Source: Acidobacteriota bacterium
GTDB lineage: Bacteria > Acidobacteriota > Terriglobia > 20CM-2-55-15
Assembly (NCBI GenBank): GCA_022821265.1
Contig: JAJEDW010000325.1
Coordinates: 1 to 32,786 of the forward strand
Reading direction: 5' to 3'
Length of the DNA stretch: 32,786 nucleotides
Positions 23,626 through 30,656 of this stretch are shown piece after piece (position 1 is the first letter of the stretch; every line of letters begins with the position of its first letter). The notes under the pieces are model-generated. The model was given only the letters and a program-made list of their open reading frames with translations, had not been told where the DNA came from and ran no database searches. A program made the translations under genes and the position numbers.

Positions 23626-24893
23626 GATTCCCGATCGCCGGGACTAAACTGAAACGACGCCATGGCCCCCGCGCGAGAGTCGCAATCCTGTCATCGATCA
23701 TCACGGCCGCGCTCGTCTACGCCGTGCTGGAATGGCGTTCCGGCGCCGCCGCGTCCGCCGGCGCCGCGGCCGAAGACTCCGCCCCCAGGGTCACGTTCGC
23801 CGCGCCGTTCGAGCCCGTCCCGGCGGCGGCGCCCGAACCGCCGCCGCCCCGGCCCGCGGATGTCTCCCAGGACAGCCCGGACGGGGACGAGCGGAACAAC
23901 ATCGACATATACCGCCGCTACAGCCGGAGCGTCGTGAACGTGGCCTCGACCACGTATTCGTACACGTTCTTCTTCAGCGCCGTTCCCGAGACGGGTTTCG
24001 GATCGGGCGTGGTGATCGACGACGAGGGCCACATCGTCACGAACTACCACGTGATCCAGGACGCCAACGCCGAGTTGGTCGTGACGCTGGCGGACCGCAG
24101 CCGTCATGCCGGGGTCGTCGTCGGCGTCGACCCGCGCAACGACTTGGCCCTGATCCGCGTCGAGGCCGACGACGTCGATTGGGTGCCGCTGCCGATGGGG
24201 ACCACGCGCGGTCTGCAGGTGGGGCAGAAAGTGCTGGCCATCGGCAACCCCTTCGGACTGGACCGGACCCTGACCACCGGGATCGTCAGCTCCCTGGGGC
24301 GCGCGATCCAGGCCCCGGTCGTCAACCGGGACATCATCATCGAGGGGGTCATCCAGACCGACGCCGCGATCAATCAGGGAAACTCCGGCGGACCGTTGCT
24401 CAACACCGACGGCGAGCTGATCGGAATCAACACGGCGATCGTCTCCGGCGCCACCGGCATCGGCTTCGCCATCCCGGTCGAGACCGTGCGCCGCGTGACC
24501 GGCGACCTGCACACCTACGGGCGCGTCCGCCGCGTCTACCTCGGGATCGATCCCCGCAGCCCGGCGCTCTCGTCGCTGGGGTCTCCCCTGGTGCAGGCTT
24601 TGCGCCTCGGCACGGATTCGGGCGTTCTGATCACCGGGCTCACGCCGGGCGGTCCGGCCGAGACGGCCGGCATTCGGGGTCCGACGCGGCTCGAACCCAT
24701 AGGGGGGGTCTATTTTCCCCTCGGAGGCGACGTGATCGTGTCGGTCGACGGCCGCGACGTCCGCGGCCTCGCCGACGTCAGCGCGGCGCTGGAAACCCGC
24801 CGGCCGGGCGACGTCGTGCCCATCGGCGTCGTTCGCGGCGGCGAGCGCATGGAGCTGGAGATCGAACTCCAGGAAGAGCCGGTGGCGCGGTGA
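23622..24893 (+). CDS. HtrA/DegP-type membrane-anchored serine protease with PDZ domain
   Basis: The 423-aa protein has a basic N terminus and one membrane helix (VAILSSIITAALVYAVLEW), a proline-rich linker (AAPEPPPPRP), a trypsin-like domain and a C-terminal PDZ domain (about 310-420). The catalytic triad is visible: His143 in VTNYHV, Asp174 in RNDLALI and Ser255 in NQGNSGGPLL. It resembles the single-PDZ DegS/HhoA/HtrA group, which degrades or senses misfolded proteins outside the cytoplasm. The start is TTG 23622, overlapping the MFS stop; no ATG lies before the membrane helix in this frame. Its stop overlaps the GTG of the next gene. Protease and one-TM partner are probably made together. 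Confidence 0.92.
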   Translation: MRFPIAGTKLKRRHGPRARVAILSSIITAALVYAVLEWRSGAAASAGAAAEDSAPRVTFAAPFEPVPAAAPEPPPPRPADVSQDSPDGDERNNIDIYRRYSRSVVNVASTTYSYTFFFSAVPETGFGSGVVIDDEGHIVTNYHVIQDANAELVVTLADRSRHAGVVVGVDPRNDLALIRVEADDVDWVPLPMGTTRGLQVGQKVLAIGNPFGLDRTLTTGIVSSLGRAIQAPVVNRDIIIEGVIQTDAAINQGNSGGPLLNTDGELIGINTAIVSGATGIGFAIPVETVRRVTGDLHTYGRVRRVYLGIDPRSPALSSLGSPLVQALRLGTDSGVLITGLTPGGPAETAGIRGPTRLEPIGGVYFPLGGDVIVSVDGRDVRGLADVSAALETRRPGDVVPIGVVRGGERMELEIELQEEPVAR

Positions 24894-25306
24894 GCTTCTT
24901 CCGCTCGCGCGGCTGGGTCGTCGGCCGCCGCGTCGTCCTCGTCGTCATCGTGCTGGCGGCCGCCTACCGGAACTACGGCGACACGATCGCCGGCTGGCTC
25001 GGCCAACCCGCGCCCGGGATCGACATCGTCCTCACCCACGTCGAGTTCCGCGCGGACCTGGTGAACGATCAGCGTCCCGCATGGTTCATCGGCCTGTCGA
25101 ACCGGAGCCGGAACACGGCGTACCGCAACATCGTCCTGGAAGCCACGTACTCGAACGAGGCCGGCGTCCTGGAACAGGGCGAGATCGTCATCGACGAACA
25201 CCTGAACCCCGGCCAGGAGACCTTGATCGGCAGCCGTGACCCGGAGGCACGCTCGGGAGCGACGCGCGGGGCCCTGCGCGTCGTCGACGCCGAGGCCGTC
25301 GAATGA
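24890..25306 (+). CDS. Single-pass membrane protein with a small beta domain (FxLYD-like)
   Basis: GTG 24890 overlaps the htrA stop codon (GTGA) and gives 138 aa. A single hydrophobic helix near residues 10-26 (VGRRVVLVVIVLAAAY) is followed by an extracytoplasmic beta-rich part. The stretch LSNRSRNTAYRNIVLEATYSN, then a gap and HLNPGQE, resembles the FxLYD/DUF3426 type of Ig-like domain found on membrane-tethered proteins, but the match is by eye only. Function is unknown. Tight coupling with the upstream HtrA protease suggests an accessory or substrate role. Its stop overlaps the ATG of the MBL gene (ATGA). Confidence 0.78.
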   Translation: MSFFRSRGWVVGRRVVLVVIVLAAAYRNYGDTIAGWLGQPAPGIDIVLTHVEFRADLVNDQRPAWFIGLSNRSRNTAYRNIVLEATYSNEAGVLEQGEIVIDEHLNPGQETLIGSRDPEARSGATRGALRVVDAEAVE

Positions 25307-25935
25307 TCGTCGAGACCTTCGCCGTCGGCATGCTCCAGTGCAACTGCACGATCCTGGCGGGCGAGGACTCCGACGAGGCGATCGTGATCGACCCGGGCGA
25401 CGACGCCGAGCACAGTCTCGAGCGCCTGGCGGCTCGCGGCCTCCGGCTGGGCCGGATCGTCTGCACGCACGGCCACATCGACCACGTGGGCGCGATCCAC
25501 GCGCTGCAGGAACGCACCGGCGCGGAGGCGGCGCTCCACGCCGACGACCTGTTCCTCCTGGACAATCTGGCCTGGCAGGCCACGTGGATCGGCGGGCCGG
25601 CGCCGCCTCGCGGCCGGATCGACCGCTGGCTGAAGGAAGGCGACGTCGTCGAGTCCCCCGCCGTCGCGATCGAGACGCTGCACACGCCGGGACACACGCC
25701 GGGCAGCCTGACGTTCCGTCTCGACGGGGACCGCCCGGTGCTGTTCACCGGCGATACGCTGTTCATGAACGGCATCGGACGGACGGACCTTCCCGGCGGA
25801 TGCTTTCCCGACATCCTCGAATCCATCACGACGCGGTTGATGGCGTTCGGCGACGACGCGCGCGTCATCCCGGGCCACGGACCGGAAACGACCATCGGCC
25901 GGGAACGCGCCGAGAACCCGTTCCTGAGGACGTGA
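25303..25935 (+). CDS. Metallo-beta-lactamase fold hydrolase, glyoxalase II-like
   Basis: This 210-aa cytosolic protein has the metal motif THGHIDH (residues 55-61), followed by HTPGHTPGS, FTGDTLFMNGIGRTDL and the C-terminal IPGHGPET. These are the dinuclear-metal ligands of small glyoxalase II-like hydrolases (GloC/YcbL type). A role in hydrolysing S-lactoylglutathione or another thioester is plausible, and the next gene is also a thioesterase. At about 210 aa it lacks the extended C-terminal domain of classical GloB. Its ATG overlaps the previous stop codon, and the YciA-type gene begins three bases after its end. Confidence 0.92.
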   Translation: MIVETFAVGMLQCNCTILAGEDSDEAIVIDPGDDAEHSLERLAARGLRLGRIVCTHGHIDHVGAIHALQERTGAEAALHADDLFLLDNLAWQATWIGGPAPPRGRIDRWLKEGDVVESPAVAIETLHTPGHTPGSLTFRLDGDRPVLFTGDTLFMNGIGRTDLPGGCFPDILESITTRLMAFGDDARVIPGHGPETTIGRERAENPFLRT

Positions 25936-25938
25936 TCC

Positions 25939-26319
25939 GTGGACCCGGGCGACATCGCCATCCGGACGGTCATGCACCCGAAGGACACCAACCCGATGGG
26001 AACGGTCTTCGGCGGCGTGATTCTCGCCCAACTCGACATGGCCGGCGCCGTCGAGGCGCGGAAGCACACGTCTCGGCGCCTGGTGACGAAGGCGATGCAC
26101 GAGGTGGACTTCGTCGCGCCCGTCCACCTGGGCGACACGGTCACTTTCTTCACGCGGACACTCCGGAAGGGCCGCACCTCGGTCACGGTCGAGGTCGAAG
26201 TCGACGCCCAGCGCACCGGACCGCGCGGCAAGCGCGAAAGCGTCCACGTCACGTCGGCAACGGTCGTCTACGTCGCCGTCGACGAGAACGGGAATCCCAC
26301 GCCCCTGGACCCGGCCTGA
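25939..26319 (+). CDS. YciA-type acyl-CoA thioesterase (hotdog fold)
   Basis: The 126-aa product shows the hotdog acyl-CoA thioesterase pattern: HPKDTNPMGTVFGGVILAQLDMAG with the catalytic Asp, then KAMHEVDFVAPVHLGDTVTF and a long beta strand VTSATVVYVAVDENG. It most resembles YciA, which hydrolyses many acyl-CoAs in the cytosol. The GTG at 25939 is preceded by GAGG at the end of the MBL gene. Together with the MBL-fold gene just upstream it forms a pair of thioester hydrolases. Confidence 0.9.
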   Translation: MDPGDIAIRTVMHPKDTNPMGTVFGGVILAQLDMAGAVEARKHTSRRLVTKAMHEVDFVAPVHLGDTVTFFTRTLRKGRTSVTVEVEVDAQRTGPRGKRESVHVTSATVVYVAVDENGNPTPLDPA

Positions 26320-26324
26320 CATCC

Positions 26325-27236
26325 ATGCCCCCCACCCCCGCGACGAACGGGCAGCCGGTCTTCCTGATCGACGCGCTCAACTACGTCTTTCGCTCCTACT
26401 ACGGGTTGCCCGCCAGCATCACGGCGCCCTCGGGCATGAAGACCAACGCCGTCCTCGGCTACCTCAGGACGCTGCTGCGCATCATCCGCGACCAGAACCC
26501 CCCGTTCATCGCGGCCGCGTTCGAGGGCGCGCACTCGTTCCGGCGCCGCATCTACGCCGACTACAAGGCGAACCGCGCCGCACCGCCGGACGACCTGAAG
26601 ACCCAGTTCCCCTACTGCCGCCGCATTACCGAGGCCGTGGGCGTCGCGGCCTTCCAGATGGAAACCTACGAGGCCGACGACGTCCTGGGCTCCCTGGCCG
26701 TCCAGATGGCGGACCGGGGACACCCGGTGGTGATCGTTTCCGGCGACAAGGACCTGGCCCAGTTGGTGGACGAGCGGATCCGGATCTACGACCTGGCCCG
26801 GAACGTATGGCTGGACCCGGACGGCGTCCGGGGCCGCCTCGGTGTGAAGCCGTCGCAGGTTCCGGACCTGCTGGCCCTGCTGGGCGACACCGTCGACAAC
26901 ATCCCCGGGATCACGGGCGTCGGCGGCAAGACGGCCGTCAAGCTGCTCTCGGTCTGCGAGACCATCGAGGACATCGCGGCCTCGGACCTGGAGAACGTCA
27001 CCATTCGCGGCCGCGACGGCGTCCTGCGGCGCATCCGCGAGAACCTGGAGCTGGCCCGCACCAGCCGCGAGCTGGCCCGCATCCGCTGCGACGTCGACCT
27101 GGGCGCCACGCCCGAGCAACTCCGCTACCGCAAGGGCCGGCCGCGCGAGATCATCCCGCTGTGCCGCGAGCTGGGCCTGGACAACGTCCTCGACGACATC
27201 CCCCTGCGTTTCGACCAGCCGGGCCTGTTCGACTAG
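26325..27236 (+). CDS. Stand-alone 5'-3' exonuclease (PolA N-terminal domain type)
   Basis: The 303-aa protein corresponds to the 5' nuclease domain of DNA polymerase I without the polymerase part. Metal-binding acids sit in LIDALNYVFRSYYG, YEADDVLGSLA and SGDKDLAQLVD. The helix-hairpin-helix DTVDNIPGITGVGGKTAVKLL follows. The segment YADYKANRA is the conserved DNA-contact region. It would remove RNA primers or flaps; many bacteria carry such a gene beside a full polA. The ATG 26325 is five bases after the YciA-type stop codon. It is the last gene of the plus-strand run, and the stretch that follows looks different in composition. Confidence 0.93.
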   Translation: MPPTPATNGQPVFLIDALNYVFRSYYGLPASITAPSGMKTNAVLGYLRTLLRIIRDQNPPFIAAAFEGAHSFRRRIYADYKANRAAPPDDLKTQFPYCRRITEAVGVAAFQMETYEADDVLGSLAVQMADRGHPVVIVSGDKDLAQLVDERIRIYDLARNVWLDPDGVRGRLGVKPSQVPDLLALLGDTVDNIPGITGVGGKTAVKLLSVCETIEDIAASDLENVTIRGRDGVLRRIRENLELARTSRELARIRCDVDLGATPEQLRYRKGRPREIIPLCRELGLDNVLDDIPLRFDQPGLFD

Positions 27237-27413
27237 CAGGCCGTCGGACTTGGACCTGCGGCAAGACGAGGTGGACGGCGACCAGACGCTTGTCGAACAG
27301 ATCCCGGAACCGAGACGTCTTTGGTATCGTATGAGAGGTTCGCGTCAGCCGGTGGCTTCCACGGTTGGCCAACGCTAGTGCTCGGCCCCAACGGCCGAAG
27401 GAGGAAAGACGAG
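27237..27413. other. Leader region of the carbonic anhydrase gene with a hairpin next to the Shine-Dalgarno site
   Basis: This stretch includes TGG plus TATCGT (27322-27330), an extended -10-like element on the plus strand. A perfect hairpin TCGGCC-CCAAC-GGCCGA (27382-27398) directly abuts AGGAGG (27399-27404), which lies nine bases before the ATG at 27414. The hairpin is not followed by a T run, so it is more likely to affect ribosome access than to terminate transcription. Confidence 0.45.
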
Positions 27414-28208
27414 ATGCTCAACAGGATCACACCCTTGCCTGCTGCCGACACGTCATGCACGCTGCCGCCAACGTCACGCCGAGCCTTTGGACAACGTCTT
27501 GGCCTGTCGGCCGCCGGCCTGGCCCTGGCGGGATGCTCCGCGTCCGATCCCTCGGCCGACTCGGCGCCCGTCGAGGCGGAAGCCGACCAGGAGTTCGCGC
27601 CGGCCCAGGATGCCGCGTCACAGGCTGCCATCACTCCGAACGCCGCCCTCACGCTCCTGACCGAGGGCAACGCGAGATTCGTCGGCGGGACTCCCGTACG
27701 TCGCGACTACAGCGATCAGATTCAAGCGACCGCCGCCGGGCAGTACCCGTTCGCGGTCGTGCTCGGGTGCATCGATTCTCGAGTCCCGATCGAGACCATC
27801 TTCGATCAGGGGATCGGAGACATTTTCTCGGCCAGGGTCGCCGGAAACATCGTGAACACCGAAATACTCGGCAGCATGGAATTCGCCTGCCAACTCGCGG
27901 GAGCGAAGCTCGTGGTCGTCCTCGAACACACCTCGTGCGGCGCCGTGAAGGGCGCCATCAGCAGCGCCCGGCTCGGCAATCTCACGCAACTCGTGCAGAA
28001 GATCGAACCCGCCGTGGAGGCGATCGAAGGCGAGCGCGATGTCGACAACGACGACTACGTCGACGGGGTTGCCGAAGAGAACGTGCGCATGGTGATCGCG
28101 GAGACTCGCCGAGAAAGCTCCGTACTGGCCACGATGGAGCAGGAAGGAGAGATCCGAATCGTGGGCGGCATGTACGATGTCTCCACCGGCGTCGTGCGCT
28201 ACATCTGA
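27414..28208 (+). CDS. Beta-class carbonic anhydrase, predicted Tat lipoprotein
   Basis: The 264-aa protein interconverts CO2 and bicarbonate. Zinc ligands are Cys119 with the Asp-Arg dyad (CIDSR), His172 and Cys175 (EHTSCGAV). The N terminus holds a twin-arginine motif (TSRRAFGQRL), a hydrophobic stretch and a lipobox ALAGC (Cys41), so the enzyme is predicted to be folded in the cytoplasm, exported by Tat and lipid-anchored. A charged Ala/Glu/Asp-rich linker follows. The ATG 27414 has a strong AGGAGG; the track's TTG 27321 lies in the leader. Most beta carbonic anhydrases are cytosolic, so the location is notable. Codon use is less GC-biased than in neighbouring genes. A DUF2490 gene follows four bases later. 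Confidence 0.93.
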   Translation: MLNRITPLPAADTSCTLPPTSRRAFGQRLGLSAAGLALAGCSASDPSADSAPVEAEADQEFAPAQDAASQAAITPNAALTLLTEGNARFVGGTPVRRDYSDQIQATAAGQYPFAVVLGCIDSRVPIETIFDQGIGDIFSARVAGNIVNTEILGSMEFACQLAGAKLVVVLEHTSCGAVKGAISSARLGNLTQLVQKIEPAVEAIEGERDVDNDDYVDGVAEENVRMVIAETRRESSVLATMEQEGEIRIVGGMYDVSTGVVRYI

Positions 28209-28212
28209 CCCC

Positions 28213-28920
28213 ATGCTGCGCGTGTGGATCGGCGCCGTTGTTGTCACCGGCGCGATGCTGGTCCCCGGTGCGGCCCTGGCGCAGACGCCGGTCGACCGGG
28301 ACCAGCTCGGGGCCTGGTACATGCTGTTCTGGTCGACTCGCTTCGACGACTCGCCGATCGGATTACAGGGTGACGTGCAGCACCGCAACTGGAACGCGGG
28401 AAGCGACCTGGAGCAGTTGCTGATCCGGGCCGGCCTGACCTACGCCCCGCCCAATGCCCCTGTGCTGTTCACCGGCGGCGTGGCGCACATCACGAGCGGC
28501 GCCTTCGGCGACAGCGACGAGACCAGCGCCGAGCGACGCGTGTATCAGGAAGCGTTGGTTCGCCAGCCCTTGGGACGGTTGGTTTCTCTGCGCCATCGCT
28601 ACCGGTTCGAACAGCGTTGGGTCGACGGCCAGGACTTCCGGACACGGTTTCGCTACGCCCTTTTCGGCGATGTCGGATTGAACGGACGAGGGACCGGCGA
28701 CGGGTCGATTTACCTCGCGCTGTACAACGAAGTCTTCATAAACGGGCAGCTCGAGGTCGGACGAGGCAGGACTGTAGAACGCTTCGACCGCAACCGGTTC
28801 TACACGGCCGTTGGCTTCGGAATCAGCGACCAGGCGCGGCTACAGGCCGGCTACATGCTCCAGACGTTACCAGGCGGCTCGAAGGGGCAGATCCAGATCA
28901 GTCTCCACGCATCCTTCTGA
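28213..28920 (+). CDS. DUF2490 family outer-membrane-like protein
   Basis: This 235-aa exported protein has a signal peptide (VWIGAVVVTGAMLVPGAALA, cleaved before QTPVDRDQ). Alternating aromatic/polar strands follow (LGAWYMLFWSTRF, RHRYRFEQRW, RTRFRYALFG, LALYNEVFING), ending in Phe as beta-barrel proteins often do. The RYRFEQR..F..R.R segment is the DUF2490 hallmark. The family is thought to sit in the outer membrane; its function is unknown. It lies four bases after the carbonic anhydrase stop codon and is most likely co-expressed with it. Whether the two act together at the cell surface is inference. Confidence 0.85.
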   Translation: MLRVWIGAVVVTGAMLVPGAALAQTPVDRDQLGAWYMLFWSTRFDDSPIGLQGDVQHRNWNAGSDLEQLLIRAGLTYAPPNAPVLFTGGVAHITSGAFGDSDETSAERRVYQEALVRQPLGRLVSLRHRYRFEQRWVDGQDFRTRFRYALFGDVGLNGRGTGDGSIYLALYNEVFINGQLEVGRGRTVERFDRNRFYTAVGFGISDQARLQAGYMLQTLPGGSKGQIQISLHASF

Positions 28921-29140
28921 ATCGGTTGGCCGACCGCTTGCCACCGTTACCCGTTTGACAACGGCTGGCGCCGCCCTCGAAGAACCGTTCCCGCCATCGA
29001 TGCGGCAACTTTCAGGTCCCTCCTCTACTCTCGCTCCCGTTCGCTTGCCCCCTACCGATGAGAAATGCGGGCCGCGTCGGGCGGGGTGCGTCATCCGCGC
29101 GCGACATCGGCTGTCCCGATCGACCCTTCCAACGTTCATC
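28921..29140. other. Gene-free region between DUF2490 and the toxin-antitoxin pair
   Basis: I see no gene here. The stretch is less GC-biased than the surrounding genes and has a short TTGACA at 28956-28961 without a matching -10. A weak CCGTT/AACGG inverted repeat lies close by. No terminator with a T run follows the DUF2490 gene. The open frames in the track across this region lack coding-like codon bias. Confidence 0.4.
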
Positions 29141-29181
29141 TGCCATCACGATGGCACCGATGATGACATTTTTGTGGCATC
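29141..29181 (+). promoter_or_regulatory. Four-half-site operator of the VapBC-type module
   Basis: Four copies of a GATGnCA-type half-site precede the antitoxin start. TGCCATC (29141-29147) and GATGGCA (29150-29156) form a perfect inverted pair two bases apart. GATGACA (29162-29168) and TGGCATC (29175-29181) form a second inverted pair around a T run. Such paired palindromes are typical binding sites for AbrB-like antitoxins that repress their own operon. CATTTT (29167-29172) after TGA could be a weak extended -10 inside the second palindrome. Confidence 0.6.
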
Positions 29182-29436
29182 ATGTCTGCCATGAAGACCA
29201 AGATGGATTCCGCCGGCCGCATCGTTGTCCCGAAACCGTTAAGAGAGTCGTTGGGTCTGGAACCGGGTCAGAAGCTTGAGATTCGCGCCAGTGATCGTGG
29301 TTTCGAGCTCGAGATCGTTCCCACCGGGATGCAATTGAAGAAACGGGGGAAGGGCGTCGTCGCAGTCCCCGACATCCCGTTGCCGCCACTGCGGGCGGAC
29401 ACGGTCCGCGGCGTGTTGGATCAAATCCGAAAATGA
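29182..29436 (+). CDS. AbrB/MazE-type antitoxin of a VapBC module
   Basis: The 84-aa protein (81 aa if ATG 29191 is used) carries the SpoVT/AbrB swapped-hairpin DNA-binding motif: MDSAGRIVVPKPLRESLGLEPGQKLEIRASDRGFELE. The C-terminal part, with PDIPLPPLRADTVRGVLDQIRK, would wrap the toxin. It should bind the operator just upstream and neutralise the PIN toxin encoded next. The start is uncertain: ATG 29182 abuts the operator, ATG 29191 fits family starts, and neither has a clear ribosome site. The ATG of the toxin gene overlaps its stop codon (ATGA). Confidence 0.9.
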   Translation: MSAMKTKMDSAGRIVVPKPLRESLGLEPGQKLEIRASDRGFELEIVPTGMQLKKRGKGVVAVPDIPLPPLRADTVRGVLDQIRK

Positions 29437-29837
29437 GGACCGCCGATACCAGCGCCGTGATCGCGGCTTTCGCGTCCTGGCACGAGAACCACGACGCCGC
29501 GCGCCGCGCCCTGGACAGCGGATCGAGATTGATCGCGCATTGCGCACTGGAATCGTATTCGGTGCTGACACGGTTGCCCGCGCCGCACCGCGCCGCGGGA
29601 ACCGTCGTGAGCCGGTTTCTGAAGGCCCGTTTCCCGCAACCGTTCATACGACTCAGCGACAGAGAGTACAGAGAATTCGTATTCGCGCTGCCGGATCATG
29701 CGGTTCGGGGCGGCGCCGCGTACGACGCGCTGGTCGCGGCGACGGCCGCGAATGCCGGACTCGAGCTGGTCACGTGTGACCGACGCGCGTTGCCGGTGTA
29801 CGAGCGATACCGCGTCAAGACGCACTACCTCGCTTAG
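29433..29837 (+). CDS. vapC: VapC-type PIN domain ribonuclease toxin
   Basis: The 134-aa protein has the PIN acidic residues: Asp5 in TADTSAVIA, Glu40 in CALESYSVL, Asp98 in AAYDALVAA and Asp116 in TCDRRAL. PIN toxins of VapBC modules cut specific RNAs, usually tRNA or rRNA, when freed from the antitoxin. Full length and all four acids suggest an active toxin. The ATG overlaps the antitoxin stop codon, giving standard coupled expression. The module sits between an accessory carbonic anhydrase pair and cinA. The RNA target is unknown. Confidence 0.92.
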   Translation: MRTADTSAVIAAFASWHENHDAARRALDSGSRLIAHCALESYSVLTRLPAPHRAAGTVVSRFLKARFPQPFIRLSDREYREFVFALPDHAVRGGAAYDALVAATAANAGLELVTCDRRALPVYERYRVKTHYLA

Positions 29838-29902
29838 AGGAAAGTCCGCTCGATATTCCGTGAGTATTCGATCCAACGCGACCCGCTTCGGGGCGGCGGC
29901 GG

Positions 29903-30640
29903 CTAATTTGCCGGATCGACCGGGGTGATCGACCGCTCGCCGAGCTTTTCGATCAGGCGCTGCCGCGCTCTCTCGAGGTAAGCGGCGTCCTTCGACTCCA
30001 GCGTGAGCCTCACCTTGTAGTCCGGGTTCTCGAACGCCGGATACGAGCCCAGCGCCAGGTCGGGAAACACCTCCAGCAGCTCGTGGAGCGTGTCGGCCAC
30101 CTCGCCTTCCTCGGCCTGGACGAAGACGTCCGAGGCGTGAAACGGCGGCTGACGGAACATCTCGCGGATCCGCTCGAACTTGGCCGCCAGGATCTCGGGA
30201 ACCCCCGGGAAGATGTAGACGTTGCCGACCGCCACGACGGGAAACAGCGTCGGCCGGGAGCGGACCAGAACGGCGCCTTCGGGCACGTCGGCCATGCGCA
30301 GCATGGCGCCCCCCAGCGCGCCCTGATAGTATTGCTCCAGCGCCGCAACGAGCTCGGGATCGCGGCGTACGCCCTGACCGAACGCCGCCGCGATCCCTGG
30401 AACGGTGACGTCGTCGTGCGTCGGTCCGACGCCGCCCGAGGTGAACACGAAGTCGAATTCGGAGGAGAACCGGCGCACTTCATCGCGAATCACGGCCAAT
30501 TCGTCCGGAATCACCGACAGTCTCCGTACGTCGACGCCCAGCTCTCGAAGCTGGCGGAAAAGATAGGACCCGTTCCGGTCCGGCGTGCGGCCCGACAGGA
30601 TCTCGTTGCCGATCACGATGATTCCCGCGGTCTTCGACAC
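29903..30640 (-). CDS. CinA N-terminal domain protein (MoaB/MogA-like, COG1058)
   Basis: The 245-aa protein starts at GTG 30640 (VSKTAGIIVIGNEILSG) and has the molybdopterin-binding-like motif TSGGVGPTHDDVTV and the later segment IFPGVPEILAAKFE. It lacks the C-terminal nicotinamide-nucleotide amidase (PncC) domain of full CinA, so it is the single-domain form, which can act as an ADP-ribose or NMN-related pyrophosphatase. The track frame continues 690 codons upstream antisense to M24 and dnaJ; that part is an artefact. The start is given by the family alignment and by TATAGT seven bases upstream. The gene faces vapC with a 65-base gap, and its start codon abuts that of the divergent M24 gene. 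Confidence 0.88.
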   Translation of the reverse strand: MSKTAGIIVIGNEILSGRTPDRNGSYLFRQLRELGVDVRRLSVIPDELAVIRDEVRRFSSEFDFVFTSGGVGPTHDDVTVPGIAAAFGQGVRRDPELVAALEQYYQGALGGAMLRMADVPEGAVLVRSRPTLFPVVAVGNVYIFPGVPEILAAKFERIREMFRQPPFHASDVFVQAEEGEVADTLHELLEVFPDLALGSYPAFENPDYKVRLTLESKDAAYLERARQRLIEKLGERSITPVDPAN

Positions 30641-30656
30641 ATGAAGCACTATAGCA
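30641..30656 (-). promoter_or_regulatory. Extended -10 promoter for cinA inside the divergent M24 gene
   Basis: Read on the minus strand, TGC TATAGT (30656 to 30648) is followed by seven bases and the GTG start of cinA at 30640. It is the same ten bases, TGCTATAGTG, as the box before the Rrf2 gene at 5596. The element lies within the first codons of the M24 peptidase frame on the plus strand. Confidence 0.6.
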
